Shown: piece by piece, positions 37,418 through 50,600 of the stretch
Numbering within the stretch: the stretch's first letter is position 1
Layout: each line of letters starts with the position of its first letter
DNA from: Lenzites betulinus
Lineage: Eukaryota; Basidiomycota; Agaricomycetes; Polyporales; Polyporaceae
NCBI GenBank assembly: GCA_022264855.1
Contig: JABYQU010000002.1
Location: 310,001-374,000, forward strand
Direction: 5' to 3'
DNA: 64,000 nucleotides
Position numbers and translations under genes: made by a program
The notes under the pieces: model-generated
What the model was told of the DNA's origin: nothing
The model's input: the letters and a program-made list of their open reading frames with translations, nothing else
Databases searched by the model: none

Positions 37418-37958
37418 TGGAACACGGGTATTTCTGACTTTTCGCGTTGTATGACATGGCGGTCATATCTCTGACTATGATTGTATGAGTGCAGGAAGAA
37501 GTTGATGATCTATGATGTAAATATTGTGCTTCCTTTGTATGCTCAGTCGTGGGTCGGATATAATATATACTTCAACTCCCACCGTGTATGCGCTTAGAAA
37601 AGTGGGATTTCGTATTTAGGATTGGTGCTTGTCGTGAATAGCGGTCGATGACAAAGTTACACTTCTTATATGTTCATGACTTTGATAAATGACTTTGATA
37701 AAGCTTCCCGTGCGCGTCAAAGCCTTTGAACAACAAGTCCAAACACAGCCGATCACTCAGGCACGTGGGGCGGGTGTGCAGTACCGTATTGTTGGTAGCT
37801 AGGGGTGCTACTGGGTGCTACTATCGCTGCGGCCTACAAGTCTCAGTAGCAACCAAAACCCCTCTTCGCTTGACTCCGTATACATTAACTGGTTCTCGCT
37901 TAAGCATTTACTGGTCGACCGAAACGCAGAAGAGCGCTCTCAACGCATTCCGCTCCTC
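37418..37958. promoter_or_regulatory. Intergenic upstream of Sec3
   Basis: AT-richer than its surroundings. It contains two tandem copies of a 13-nt unit ATGACTTTGATAA at ~37677-37702. No gene is supported. Confidence 0.4.
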
Positions 37959-40900
37959 ATGGCGGACACAGAATCGATCCGCCAGAGGATCGTGTCCTCC
38001 GTCTTTACGAAACTCACGGATGAGAAGTATACCGCGCACATTAAGATCTGGGAAGAGGCTTCAGCGGATGAAGGGGGGCGGAAGCCCCGCTACATCATCA
38101 TCTCGCGTACGTCGCCTCTCTTGTAGAACCCACCATCTCCGTTTCACGCGAGATTGTTGCAGAGGGGCCCGTCGGGCAGGGCTTCATACATAAATCGAAG
38201 CTGAACAATAACGGATCCTTCTCCGTGGGCAAGACATGGCGTCTTGCTGAACTCCGAGGCCTAGAAGTCCTGAATGTAAGTGCTATGAAACACCGTGTAC
38301 CTCTCCCGTCTCACAGCAAGAGAGTTTCAGCCCGTTGCATTCAACATCTCCATGAGCCGGACGTATCGATGGCAGACCGAGAATCAGAGGGACCAAATCG
38401 ACTTTCTACTAGCGCTAATTCAACTGTTTCGTACGGTTATGGGAGAGAACGCGCCCTTGCAACTGGTGGGCATACGAGACCCTCATGAAGCATGTGCGTT
38501 GCCTCCTCGGTCTTCGATGTTCATCCGTCCGAGCATTCCTCACCAGCATCAAGGCCGCCGCCACTCAACTTCACGCGCTTGGAGCGCGCACCCACTCCGA
38601 CAGGCGGCGTGCCTTTACCTCCGGCATCGCCACGACGTCCCGTTGCCAATGGGTACTCAGATTCTCCCAAACAGAATGGCCGCATGAGCGGTGTGTCGTC
38701 ATATGCGCCCTCTACGCCCGGCGCACGATCATCTTCTCGACCGAGAAGGCCTCGAAGCCCGCCGCGCGCTGATTCTCCAGATCTGTCAAGGCCACCAGTA
38801 ACAGCTGTTCCAGACAGGGCGGGAACCCCCGTGCGCAACCGTCCCAGCACGCCCTCCCGTGAACCAATGCCACCTCCCAGCGCATTGCGTCCTCGCCATG
38901 CTCGCATCCCATCAAATGCGGACACGGCGAGCCGCACCTCTGCTTCAACTTCTAGTCAGGTACCCTCGATAGTAGTTCCTCCAACGCGTCCTGTCATTCA
39001 GTCGGATGGTCTTGCGTCGTATAGCGACCGCACGAACGGCAATGGCATGCTGGGTCGCGAGTCACTTGACCTGCCATCTCGCTCGACCTCACCTTCTTCC
39101 TCTATCATACAACCTTCGCCTAGGTCAGCCTACGGTGACCCAGTGTTACCCAAGTTGGCTACAACGACAACCGCGTCTCCTGCTCGCACACAGCCTTCTC
39201 GCAGTCCCAACGGAGCGCCCGCCGCCCCAGGGCCTTTGCGGCGAGAGAACACCCGCGTCTCGTTCTTCGATCCGAACAATCAGGGTACTCTCAATCGCGT
39301 CCTGTCGGGCGACGCCATGCTGCACGAAGAGGGCGATGGCGAGGGTGAAGGCGGAGAAGTCGAAGATGAAAGTGCACAAGCTACTCTGCAAAGCGTTGAA
39401 GAAATGCTGGAGGGTTACGAGTGGGCCAGTGATGACATTCTAGGGCGCAGAGCGCTGAGTGGGACGGCGGAGCAGATAGAGGCTAGGCTACTCGACGAGC
39501 TAATGGCTTTGGACAAGGTTTTTCCACAATTCGTCCTCTCTTTGTCGAACATTTGCTGACGCTGGGGGCGCATGTAGGCGAATATTCATTCGTTCATTGA
39601 GTCTGATGATAGGGTACTTACAGTGCTCAAATTTCTCGACGACGCCATCAACGAGCTGGACACTATGGAAAGCGTCGTATCGTCATATAAGATCCATCTC
39701 AATGTAAGCCTGCTGGTCGTGAGCGTTGTATCATCATCATTAAACTCTTGTCCAGGCGGTCAGTGATGACATTGTGTATATTCAAGGACAAGGCCGTGGT
39801 CTACAGGTGCAAACCCAAAACCAGCGAGCACTCCTTACAGAGCTCGAACAACTATTGGTGCGTTCCAAAATTGGAGCTGCTGTAAGGGATCCTGACACAT
39901 AATTGTAGCAAACTGTACAAGTCGGCAGCGACGCTCTGCTCGCGCTGACGCAAGAGTCCCTGGAACATCCGGCGAGTATCAAGAAACTCGAGGCGTCGGC
40001 CACGGAATTGTACAAGGCATTGCTTGCTGGCAGAGAACGCGGTCAGTGACGTGAAGCTGTGCTTCCCCCCAGCCGGATCTGATGGCTCTCACAGACATGG
40101 CCGCAACCATGGAGCGGCTCGACGAATACAAGAAGTACAATGCACAATTTTGCAAGAGAATCCTGGACTATCTCTCCATTATGTTTACGGCTCAGGTCAG
40201 TCACCTTTTCCAATCTTTACTACCTTCCCACTTGTTGAGGGTCGTCTCAGGGTAAGATGCTGTTGGGGGACAACAATGGCGTCGTCAAGTCAAGCCGTGG
40301 GCGACCTTCGCTCAAGGATCACAAGACCTTTGAAACATACCTGGAGAGGTATCGTGGGTTGCTCCTGTACCTCAAGGAGATGGACGAGAGCGCATATGCC
40401 AAACTGTGTGCGGTACGCAAAGCTCCTTGTTGTGACTGTCGATGCTGGTTAACGTGTAATGACTAGGCATACTTCTCCGCGGTAAGCGAGATGCACGCTT
40501 TGCAGATCAAGTCGCTGTTTTCTGCGTATGGCGCTCTAGTGAAGAAAGCACCCGTGGAAGAAGAGTCAGAAGGCAAGTGCGCATCGGTGTCATCCGTCGG
40601 GACATAATTAACATCAGTCGACCATGAAGGGTTTGCCGGAGTGACGCCGACAAGCAACGCCGCGAAGGCTGCCCAAGGAATGCGTCGTGCAGGGACCATC
40701 GTCCGTTCACCCCTCGAGAGCCGAAGGGATAGGAGAGACGCAGGTGACGGAGAGCTGCGGGCTGCCGAGGTAGGCATGTTATGCACGTGGTGGACGTCGA
40801 TTGCTCATGATCCGGATAGGCCCTGAGTATGGTGCTGGAGCAGCTAGCAAGCACGATCTACGCTGAAGAAGAGTGGATATCCCACTTCCTGCAGATCGAT

Positions 40901-42226
40901 GACGCCGCGAAGACCTATGCCGACCATATGAGCTTGGAGAATTACTTCCGCCGTCAGGCCGGGCGATGGGCCGGGTTGAGTCAAGCGACTATGAAACTGA
41001 TCCGTGGTGCTATGGACCTCATATTCGGCTTCCTTCCCATGGAGCTCAAAGCGTGGCTTGACAGTGCCATGGCTCGGGACAGCGTGTAAGTTCTTATCTC
41101 CTTTCGACCACGCTTGCAGCGTACCAACGTATACGTCCAGGCAGGTCGTCGGTATGCTTGCATCGTTGGAGAGGTTTCAGGTAGAAGCCGAAGAGCGAGG
41201 TAACACCTTCCTGCTTACCCTGCTCGAGAAGCAGCACATGCGTCTCAAAGCACTATTCGAACGCCGTGTGGTAAGTATAGAAAGTATCAGACCCTACATT
41301 TGGCTTACACTGTGCACTAGACCGACCACATCAAGTCCATCGAGGAGACCAAGCTCACCAGCAAGAAGCGCAAGGGCGTGGCAGCGTTCATCAAATACTT
41401 CCCGATCTACATCAGCCGTGTCGAGTCTCAGCTCATTGGTTCAGACACGCTGGAGATTCGACAGAGCGTCGACGCGTCCTACGACAAGATTGTGCAGGCT
41501 ATGTTCGATGCGCTGAAGCAGATGGCGAAAATGGATGGCGAAGGCGAAGACAAGGGCCAACTCAATTACCATGTCATCATCATCGGTGTGTATGGATGTA
41601 TCACGTCCTTCACCGGTGCTAACCAGCCTCGGTATTGTAGAGAACATGCATTACTTCGTTGCCGAAGTTTCCCAGATCGAGATCGGCTCTGTGGCCGCTT
41701 TCCTCAAGCGCGCCGAGTCTATTTACGACGAAAACCTGAACGCATATGTCAAGATCGTTCTGCGGAGGCCATTTGCGAAGATTATCGTGGGTCATTGTTC
41801 ACATTACGCTGCTACTGGCCTAATCCGCGTTCCTAGGAATATTTCGAAGGCGTCGAGCGTCTCCTCAAGACAACTGCGCCAACGGAGATCTCGTCCAACA
41901 GCAGCTACTCGCGATCCGTGCTCAAGAAGGTGGTGAAAGAGTACACCACGAAGGACCTGCGAAAATACATCGATGCGTTGTTCAAGCGCGTGGAGAAGCA
42001 TTTCACGGAGGCGTCGGAGAAAGCCACGACGGAAGATGCGGGCGCGGGTATAGCCCCCGGCACCGTGATGGTCGGCGTCTGGAAGGCATGCGAAGAAGAG
42101 CTTCTGAGGATCACGGAGTTGTTCAACAAGAGGATCACTCAGTGCTACAAGGACACAGGTGTTTCTCTAGAGTATTCCGCTGCTGATGTCGAGGCCGCCT
42201 TCAAGAAACATCGGGTCTACTCGTAG
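37959..42226 (+). CDS. SEC3: Exocyst complex component Sec3
   Basis: Start at 37959 (MADTESIRQRIVSSVF) with about twelve exons. The N-terminal PIP2-binding PH-like domain has KYTAHIKIWEEA, SVGKTWRLAELRGLEVL and FNISMSRTYRWQTENQRDQIDFL. A ~330-residue Ser/Pro-rich disordered linker follows (one long exon from about 38490 to 39520). The Sec3 coiled-coil and helical-bundle region then carries LKFLDDAINELDTMESVV, DIVYIQGQGRGLQVQTQNQ, LLYLKEMDESAYAKL, EEWISHFLQ and, at the end, SRVESQLIG, ENMHYFVAEVSQ and VLKKVVKEYTTKDLRKYIDALFKR. It tethers secretory vesicles to the plasma membrane at growth tips. Length and domain order are normal for the family. Stop at 42224-42226. Confidence 0.88.
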
Positions 42227-42973
42227 GGGTTGTAGCTAGTGAACTCGCTCTTTGTAGTACTAACTTATTTGCATTTGGCTACTTTTATGTTTTCGTGTAA
42301 CATGCATGCGGTTTGGCAAAGCGTTTGCGAAACCTTTCAATATCTCTACTCACCCAGCACGCTAGACGCTCGCATTTCAGGTCCGCAGGGGCTCACGCTT
42401 CAAGCGCTCAGCGATGTTTGCCTTCTCGGAAGTCTTAGTTATCACATATTCAACAAGTGTGAGGTAGGCCACAAAATTCAGCGAGAATGAGCAACACATA
42501 CTAATGTGTCCCTTCTCGAGGTTTATGGCCCGTAGGAGCGGCGGGGAGGGAGATCTCGGGGTCTTGCAGAAATGGCAATACTTGCAACCCCGACCTCCGC
42601 CGCGAGTATGCAATGATAGTGTGCGCATTTCCTCGTTGGATGCATGTTTGAGACCAGCCTCAGTGTGAGGCGGCATTTTGCCGGGTCGGATGCAGAGAGG
42701 TAGGTTGAAGCTGACGTTGAGGAGGCTGGCCTTGAGCGCTGTAGATGTCACCTTGGAAGTTGGCACAGCGGCCCAAGGCTGAGATGAACGGTAAGAGCCT
42801 TCGCCTTCTCCCCGCGCTTCCCCTCTCAATATGGCTTCCGCTCCTGGTCGCGACTTGCCAGAGGATATGCCGCATATAATGCTGTCAGCCAAGTGGCCAG
42901 TGATCCGCTCCTGCGACCAGTCTCTGCCATCGCACCAAGCCTACCCCGTACACAGGACCCGGCGGCCAGGTCC
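42227..42973. other. Intergenic, upstream of heparinase-like B
   Basis: About 0.75 kb between two plus-strand genes. A 171-residue minus-strand frame at 42377-42892 has no ATG at its start and no motif. The ATG at 42831 (MASAP..) begins like heparinase A but is in another frame from the membrane anchor. A short first exon ahead of 42974 is possible but unproven. Confidence 0.4.
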
Positions 42974-45423
42974 ATGACCGACTACGCAAACGAGAGCCTG
43001 GGGCTCACCACCTCCCGCCCAAATCACCGCGGCCGCAAGTGGATCTGGATCGGTGTCCCCGTCGCCATCGCCGTCGTCCTCGCTGCTGTTCTCGGTGGCA
43101 TCCTCGGCAGCCGCCGTGCGCACAACAACAAGGATGATAGCTCAGGCTCGAGCGGGACAAATGGGGCCACTACGGCTCAGGCCACGATCGGCCTCTTCCC
43201 CATTGCGACGAACAGCCAGTACCTCCTGCCGCTATACCCCTCCACGGTGAGTGAGCGACATCAGTCCATGCTGTCAACCACGGCGCTATTGGTACTCACT
43301 TCGACCGCCTGTTCGCAGACCAACACCGCCGTCTTCACGACCCCGACATTCCACGCCTTCAGCAATGAAGCACTCGCATGGCCAAAGGACTCCTTCCAAC
43401 CCGTTAACCCTGCACCCACGTCCATCCGCCCTGACCGGCCCCGCCTCATCGCTCCCGCCTACAAATGGAACGCTCTCCCCGACTTGATCAAGAAAGACCC
43501 TTACCTCAAGTACTGGAACGACACCATCTTTGGGAATGCGACTTCGTACTTCGGCCTCGAGCCTGTTCAGTACCACCTTGACGGCTCGAGCGGCATCCTG
43601 GATAACGCCCGCGAAGTCAAAATGCGCGTCAAGGCGTTTGCGTATGTGTATAGAATGACGAACGACCCGAAGTGGTTGGACAGGACATACGCCGAGCTTC
43701 AGGCAGGTGTTTGCCCTTATGTATACGTGTGTCTTGCCGCTCACCAGCCGCCTTCCCGGATAGAACGCCGCCTCCGACGCGTTCGGGCCCGCAGGCACGG
43801 ATAAATGGAACCCAATGCACTTCCTCGATACTGCTGAGTTCTCGGCTGCGTTCGCGATTGCGTACGACTGGCTGCACGATGCATGGACCAATGACCAGCG
43901 TACCCAGATCCTGTCGTCGATGAAGACCTACGGTCTCGAGGTCGGCCTCAACGCGTTTACGAACGCCTCGACTGGGTGGTGGGCGAACAATATCGACGGC
44001 AACTGGAACTGTGTCTGCAACAATGGCCTCACGATGGGTGCACTCGCTATTCTCGAGGACGACACCACTGGCCTCGCCGAGCAGCTTCTCGCCAAGACGA
44101 TTCCGAATGCGCTAGCGAACTGCATCTGGGCCGTGTCCTCTGACGGCACCTGGTCCGAGACCGCAAACTACTGGTACTTCGGGACCACTGGTCTCGCCGA
44201 GATGACGGCGTCCCTCCTGAGCGCGACTGGCTCTGACTATGGCCTGCTTACGACGAATCCGCACCTCGAGCTGACCGGCTACTACCACATGCATGTGACG
44301 GGTCCGGGCTCGCTCTTCGCGTACGGCGACCACGGCCCAAACAAGTTCTCGACGACCGCGAACGCGATCATGTTCTGGGGGGACATGTTGAACCACCCCG
44401 AGTACGTGCTATTCCAGCGCGACCAACACGACGCGCCCGAGCCGAACAGCATGTTCTGGTACGACCCGAGCGTATCGGGCGCGTTCTGGGATGGGCTCGC
44501 GCTGGACCGGTTCTTCGACAACAGCACGGACCAGTGGGGCGCTATGCGCAGCAGCTGGACGGACGAGGACGCGCTGTACGTTGCGATGAAGGCCGGCACG
44601 CTGCAGGGCCACCAGACGCACAATGACCTCGACGCGGGCGACTTCGTTATCGACGCGCTGGGGACGCGCTGGGCGGGCGAGCTCGGGTCAGGCGATTACC
44701 TCTCAGATGGATACTTCTCGAACGACGACCAGGACAGCGAGCGGTGGCTGTACTACCGCAAGCGTACGGAGGGCCAGAACACGATCCTCGTCAACAAGCA
44801 GAACCAGATCGTGACCGCAGCGCCGACGGTGGAGCATGGGTCGTCTGGCACGCAGCAAGGCTCGAGCACGGTGATGGATGCGCCCCATGATTCGACTGCG
44901 TACCTCACCGCCGACTTGACAAGTGCGTACGGGAAGGTGTAAGTACTCTATTTGAACCCTCTCATGGCGACTTAGAAGATCTGACATCTGGCTTTGAAGT
45001 ACATCGCTCAAGCGTGGCATCCGGATGATCAACGGGCGCAAGCAGGTGCTCCTCCAGGACGACATCAACGCGGCGGGCGATATCATGTGGCGCATGCATA
45101 CAAACGCAACCGTGACCGTGTCGGGCACATCCGCGACGCTCACCATCGGCGACCAGAAGATGCAGATGACAATACTGAACCCACCCGAGGGCGTGACGAT
45201 CACGACGGGCGACGCGGTGCGCTTTCCGGACGACCCGCCGCTCCCGGACGGACAAGTTGATCAGCCGAACCCGGGCGTGACGGTCGTGATGATCAACCTG
45301 CCAGCTGGAGAGTACAGTCTGCAGGTGCTGTTCAACCCGCAGTGGAACGGGATGTCGGCGAGCGACTTCGTGACGCCGCCGTCGGTCGGAATCGACGGCT
45401 GGTCACTCACGAGCCACAACTGA
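42974..45423 (+). CDS. Membrane-anchored heparinase II/III-like protein B
   Basis: Exons 42974-43246, 43319-43702, 43764-44938 and 45000-45423 give 751 aa in frame. MTDYANESLG precedes one transmembrane helix (~24-45). The enzyme region matches protein A block by block: GILDNAREVKMRVKAFAYVY, GNWNCVCNNGLTMGALAI, WSETANYWYFGTTGLAEM, QTHNDLDAGDFVIDALGTRW, YYRKRTEGQNTILVN and a C-terminal WSLTSHN. Exon 2 is 384 nt in both A and B. Intron 2 starts GCAGGT and ends ATAG, a GC-AG intron; the same intron in A is GT-AG. The likely role is a polysaccharide-lyase-like surface enzyme of unknown substrate. The homeodomain gene follows 504 nt downstream, as it does in the inverted copy at the right edge. 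The start is uncertain. Confidence 0.85.
43703..43763 (+). other. Predicted GC-AG intron
   Basis: The exon ends CTTCAG (Leu-Gln) and the intron begins GCAGGT and ends GGATAG. Splicing here restores the AELQ-NAASDAFGP junction seen in paralogue A (TELQ-NAVSDSFGP). No GT donor gives the correct phase. Confidence 0.7.
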
Positions 45424-45926
45424 TCGCCTGGTACTTATCGTACACTACCTTCTTGCCTTTTGATTCGTTTTTTTAGTTCCATATTGGACCGATGCCTGTT
45501 TATTGACACTGTTGACGACTGTAATGGACTCGTAGGTAGCGTCTGCACTACCTGGACTGCGGTACCTAGGCTGCATGAACCCTACTAGTATAATTCTGGA
45601 CCATTGTTGTAGTGTTAGCCGCCATGTACATTTATATGCCGGACCGCTGCATAATTTACTTCTCCCCTTCGTCGTGGATCTCGTTGAGGCCGGTGCGGCT
45701 ACGGGGGGAGGCTGGTCTACTCGTCGGCGAACGCGATCACGGGATCGCGACGCGTCGAGGCCAGTTCGCTTCCCGTTTGGGCTGACCGTCCCGTTGAATG
45801 CGCCTCGCCAGCCTCTTGCCAGCCTCCGTCATCCTCCTCTCATCTATCTAGACTATGCGCAGGCTCGCAATCACGCTCGCAACATCCTAACTTGGTACTA
45901 CTAACACTCTACATGTGTCTCGGACA
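45424..45926. promoter_or_regulatory. Intergenic of left duplicated arm, homeodomain promoter
   Basis: No gene is seen. The sequence is clearly alignable, with indels, to 63360-63870 in reverse complement. Shared blocks include CCTGTTTATTGACA and AGCCGCCATGTAC. It separates the heparinase stop from the homeodomain start. Confidence 0.5.
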
Positions 45927-47212
45927 ATGCCTCCCTCACCCCGCAAGACCCGCTCCGCCTCCCGTCGCGTGTCTGGAAACTACGACGGCGAGGACTGCTC
46001 ACCCGTACCGGCGCACTGGCAAGACTCATTCCCCCCTCATCTCGCCGTCACTCCTGTTCCGGTGATGAAGGCGTCTTCGATGGAGCCTGTGCGGGGGTAC
46101 CACCCAGGGAATGAGAAGCGGGCGCGGCACAAGATGACAGACATTCAGCTCCGACGGCTCGAGGAGCTGTATCGCGAGAACACGCATCCGAGCCGGGCGG
46201 CGAAGGAGGACATCGCGCGGGAGACGGGCATGTGAGCTTCCGGAGACGGGATTGGGCTTTCGGGATCAAGTACTGACTTCGAATGACGTGCGGCAGGCTG
46301 CTGAAGACCGTCTTGATTTGGTTCCAGAACAGGCGGCAGGACCGCAGGAGGAGCAAGGCCGCTACACAGAAACTGCAAGCGGGGAAGAAACCCACGCAGA
46401 AGGATAACAAACTGCCTGCCCCTGCCGCGAAGCCCAAGCCAGCCGCGCAGCGTCGGAGGAAACCTAGAGCTTCTGGCGCTGCGGACATGCCTACCACCGC
46501 AGCTTCACATGCTACCCCCATACAGAACACGCAAAGGCAGCAACCCTCTCCTTCTGATCACACAGTGTCCTCACACGCGGACGAATCGATGGACATGGAC
46601 GGCTCACCCTCTAGTACGGCGCCCACCTCCGTGCACGCCCAACCCATGCAGTACCCCGCACGCATCGCCCGCTCACCCAGCAGCTCCCTCGACTCGTCTT
46701 CTGCTGACTCTACATCCCCACATGCCCTCTGGAGGCTCGTCGCGGCCTGTCCTCCTCCTCCGCCTCCCTTCGTATCCGTGCCAGTTCCATCCCGTCGGCC
46801 ATTCGACAGCCTACAAAGCAACAAACTGCAATCGCTGAACACGCACACGAAACCAGACCTCGAATGGGCTTGCGCGAACTCAGCCGCCCGTCGCAAGCAC
46901 GGGCGGTACGTCTATCGCGACGAGGACGACTCCGAGGGCGAGGGCAGCGAGCGCTCCGAAGGCCTCTCCCCGGCCGAGGGGCGCCCTCGTCCCATCGGCG
47001 CGGCCGCGGAGGACACCGCGAGCCCGCGGCTTCGACGGCGCTGGCAGCAGCGCCATGGTCCAGACCTGGAGAAAGGCCGCGGGGCGACGGTGCAGACGCT
47101 GACCGCTGCGGAGATGGGCGTGGTCGTCCCGCGGGAGTATGACCTGCTCTTCCCGCCGGACATGATCCTCGGGGCTGCGCTCCTGCTCACGCTCAAGCAC
47201 TCCGTGGTATAG
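45927..47212 (+). CDS. Homeodomain transcription factor, copy 1
   Basis: Exons 45927-46231 and 46297-47212 (65-nt intron inside the homeodomain) give 406 aa. The ATG at 45927 begins MPPSPRKTRS. A standard-length homeodomain spans ~64-123: helix 1 TDIQLRRLEELYREN, then SRAAKEDIARETGM, and recognition helix VLIWFQNRRQDRRRS. A Lys/Ala/Pro-rich stretch follows, then a Ser/Thr-rich middle, an acidic DEDDSEGEGSE patch, and a conserved C-terminus PREYDLLFPPDMILGAALLL. No TALE insertion is present, so it is a typical-class homeodomain. The targets are unknown. The partner genes expected at a basidiomycete mating-type A locus (mitochondrial intermediate peptidase, divergent HD1/HD2 pair) are not seen here. 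Copy 2 lies inverted at 62064-63359. Confidence 0.87.
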
Positions 47213-47672
47213 AACTGGCGAGACTGGTGTCTTGAGGCGCACACTGGGGTAACAATATGTTGGCTGCTAACTGGGCTTTTCCTTGGGCTTCTCTGGGATC
47301 TCTTGGTGGCTGCTGTTAAGGGCTTGGCTGGGGTCTACTGGGATGTGTACTATCACTCTTGGGCACCTGAGGCGCATGTCAGACTCAGGCTGAGACTATA
47401 AATGACACTCTGAATTAATCCACAACACACACATATATGATAACACTATCGTTCAACAACACACAACTTGTGAGATGACAACAGAAGATGGATTGCGCGA
47501 GAGACAACACAATATGCACATGGACAGCTACCGATGCAAAATGAGTATGCTACTTGTGACAGTGCTTGTTGGTGTGAGGCGGTAGACGACCTCCAGCGGG
47601 CGAATCAATGCAGACGACACCTCTCCTACGATATACAATGGCACAGCTAGCACATGCACCTATGTTCCGGAC
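47213..47672. other. Intergenic, distal edge of left arm
   Basis: The first ~165 nt belong to the duplicated arm but have drifted from the right copy. The rest is unique, AT-richer sequence with no gene. Confidence 0.45.
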
Positions 47673-50600
47673 TCAACCGATGGATTTTTTCCGTTTCTTG
47701 CCCGCCTTTACAGCAGGCGACTCGTCGGATGGGGTTGGAGGCGGCCGACTGGGGGTGTGAGCATGACCATTGGGAGTGACGCCGTTCGCCTTTGATTTCG
47801 ATGCGACTGCAGGAGTCGACGGTGCAGTACGGATCCCGTTGACGTGGGGCGGGACGCCGTTGGGCTTGTGTGCGCCGTTGATTTGGGGGAATGTGGGTAA
47901 TGACCTCGACTCGGTGGGGACTGGACAAATCCATCAATATGTCTGTGCGTACTGACGTCTAGAAAGAGAGGCAGAGAACAAACCTTTGATCGCACACTGC
48001 ATGAACAGCTCCACGAAGCCGTTCATCTCCTGCCTGTCCACGACACGGTCGAGGGACAGCCCGCCTCTCGCAGGTTGAGGTACGGCATCCATCGCCTCGT
48101 CGACGTCCATGTCTTCACCATCCCGGTCTTGTCCCTCGGCATCATCCTCAGGCGTACGAAGGGTCAGGAAGCCGCTCATGACGGTGTCGAACAGCGTCTC
48201 CAGAGGGGGGACAAGGTGCGCGGGCGCATCGAACGCGGAAGCGACCTCCTTGCCCTTCCACGGCTGCGCGGTGCTCGTTGACGCGGATGCGGAGGTCGAC
48301 GGCGCCGTCGCGAGATCTGCGAACGCGGACGCGCCGAAGATGTCGTGGAAGAGGGTGCGCTTGCCGACGTTTGCGTCCTGCGTGATGCCCTGCGCGGACG
48401 CGCCTTCCTCTTCGGGCACCTGAACGTCGTCGCCGAAGACGACGACACTCCATGAGTCGGTGACCCCGACGAGGGTGAATCCTGCCGGATCTGTGGGGAA
48501 GAACCCTGTTGAGGGTACGGGGATGGCGCTGCGCAGGTGGAAGGGTAGTGTTCGGATGGCGGTGGGGAGGGAGCTGTGGGGTTGGAAGAGAAGGATCCTC
48601 GTTGATGGCGCGTCCGCGTTTGTTGCGGACGATATGCGTTCCAAAACCGCGAACTGGTACTCGTCTGGGTGGACAACTGGGCGTTCTATGGCTGTCTGAC
48701 TATGGTAATGCCATCGCACTGCAAGACCGATGTAAGAATGAGCCATGACGATTTGAGAAGCATAAAAGGAAACGTACAGCTTTGGGACACGAGATCCCAC
48801 AGGAGCACGTCTCTTGGCCCGTTGATTGCCAGATATCGCCCGCTGGACCCTACAAACTGCGCGCTTGACACGGTCTTGCATTCTGCACATGTCACAACCT
48901 GACAGAGCGCATTTGTTTCCGGGTCGTAGATCGCAACATGCCCACCAAGAGGAACAGCAAGTAATGAACCGTCGGGCGACCATGAGATGTCGCGGGGAAT
49001 CTCGTCGCGGAAGCGGAGTGTAGAGCGAGGGACCCAGAACTCTGCAAAAAGGCGTTTGAGCACGTATCGCGAGATACAGTTGATGGACTACGTACCTTCC
49101 ACTCCTTCCGACTTCGTCTTCACCGAACGGATCCTCCAGGTCTTGATGTGCCCGTCCTCGCCCGTGGTAGCAAGCAAGAGGTCATCCTGGGTCCGCGCAC
49201 AAGGTCTGAAGGCGACGCCAGAGACCTTCGTAAGCCCGTGCGGCCTGTCTATGCGGGTGTTTAATATCCAGAAGCCAGCTTTACGGTCCCACTGCCAGAT
49301 CTTCATGTACACTTCCGCACGGAACGACTCGTCCGCCTCTCTAGAGTCTATGGTGGCCATCCAGTCCCCAGAGTCCGAAAGCACGGCGCGCTCGACGCGA
49401 GAGGGTTGAAGTGGCTTCTCATCTCTTCTTGAGACACGATTTGAGGGAGAGACTTCTAGCTCGGATAAGAGTCTAGACGTAGAAGGGGAGAAGGTTTGTA
49501 GGGATGAGGGGTGGGAGGATGGCAGGATGAGGGTAGAGGAAAGCGAATGGACAGCAAGTGGGACAGCGGTAGATGTTGAAGGTCGGTCGTGAGATATTGC
49601 AGGATCTGCGTATTATGCTTAGCACTAACTCGTAAATTGAGAACGTGTAGAGCGCACCTAGCTTTATGCGGGCTATTGACCGCGAGATTTTGAGTGTCGA
49701 CGCGCGGATGAAGACAAAGGAGGCGTCGGCTAGGCCGAGCAGATACTCCTCTTCACCGCCGTTATTTAGCAGAGCGACATGTACGATAGGGGATCCGACT
49801 CGAGGTACAAACTCCTTTTTCCCAGTGTGCAGCTGCCAAATAACTAGCACCGCCTCTTCGCCACCACTGAGCAGATATGCACCATTGGGCGTGAAGGTGA
49901 GAGAGGAGACCGCATGTGCGTGCCAGTGGAGGGTGGTCGTTTGCGCAGTCTTTTCCACGCCAGGGGTCTTGATAGCGATGGATTCGTTCAGACAGTACCA
50001 AAGCCGAATGCACCCAGTAGCGTCGCCAGTCGCAAAGTACTCCTCCAAGGGATGAAAGGCTAGACAAGTCAAGCGTTCGGGAGACACAAACTTCGTGAAG
50101 CCAGCCTTGATGTTCGCCGTCTGGCAGACATACGCCTTGTGGCCTGCAGTGGCCACTAACCACGCCCCGCTCGGGGAGATCGCGAGCCCCGTCGTCGACC
50201 TGGTCTTGCCCACACCCATCACCTCCGACGAGATTTGCACCGGCGCTCCGGCGGTCGCAACAGTCGGCTTTAACGCTACTCGCAGCACGGCGACGTTGTC
50301 CTCCGCGGTGGCGACGTGCGCTGCAAAACGCAAGGTACACATCTCTCGCGCGCGGACTCTGAGGGACGAGACGGCGCACCTTTGCTGGTCTTCTTTTTCG
50401 TCGGCCGCGCCGCGGCGACGAAGACGTGCTCCCGGAACCGCTCGTGCGCCGCGAGGTGGAAGATGGGCTGGGCGATCGCGATCGTCTGCAGGAGGGCGGC
50501 GTCGAGGAAGTCCCACACGCGCACGTACCCGTCGAGCGAGCCGGTGATCAGCTGGAACGGATTGTGCGGGCTCACCACCGCGGCGGTAACGACGTCCGTC

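Larger units (their letters stand above)
45296..47378 (+). repeat. Left arm of inverted duplication (heparinase-like end + homeodomain gene)
   Basis: This stretch matches the reverse complement of 61895-64000 throughout: the heparinase C-terminal exon, the ~500-nt intergenic, the whole homeodomain gene including its intron, and ~165 nt downstream. The match ends near GGATGTGTACTATCACTC (47341-47358) and fades by ~47378. The true left limit is further upstream, since the right arm is cut by the window edge. Confidence 0.85.

Noticed and set aside
42377..42892. 171-residue minus-strand frame upstream of heparinase-like B
   Set aside because: It starts at TTG, has no ATG nearby in frame, and shows no conserved motif.
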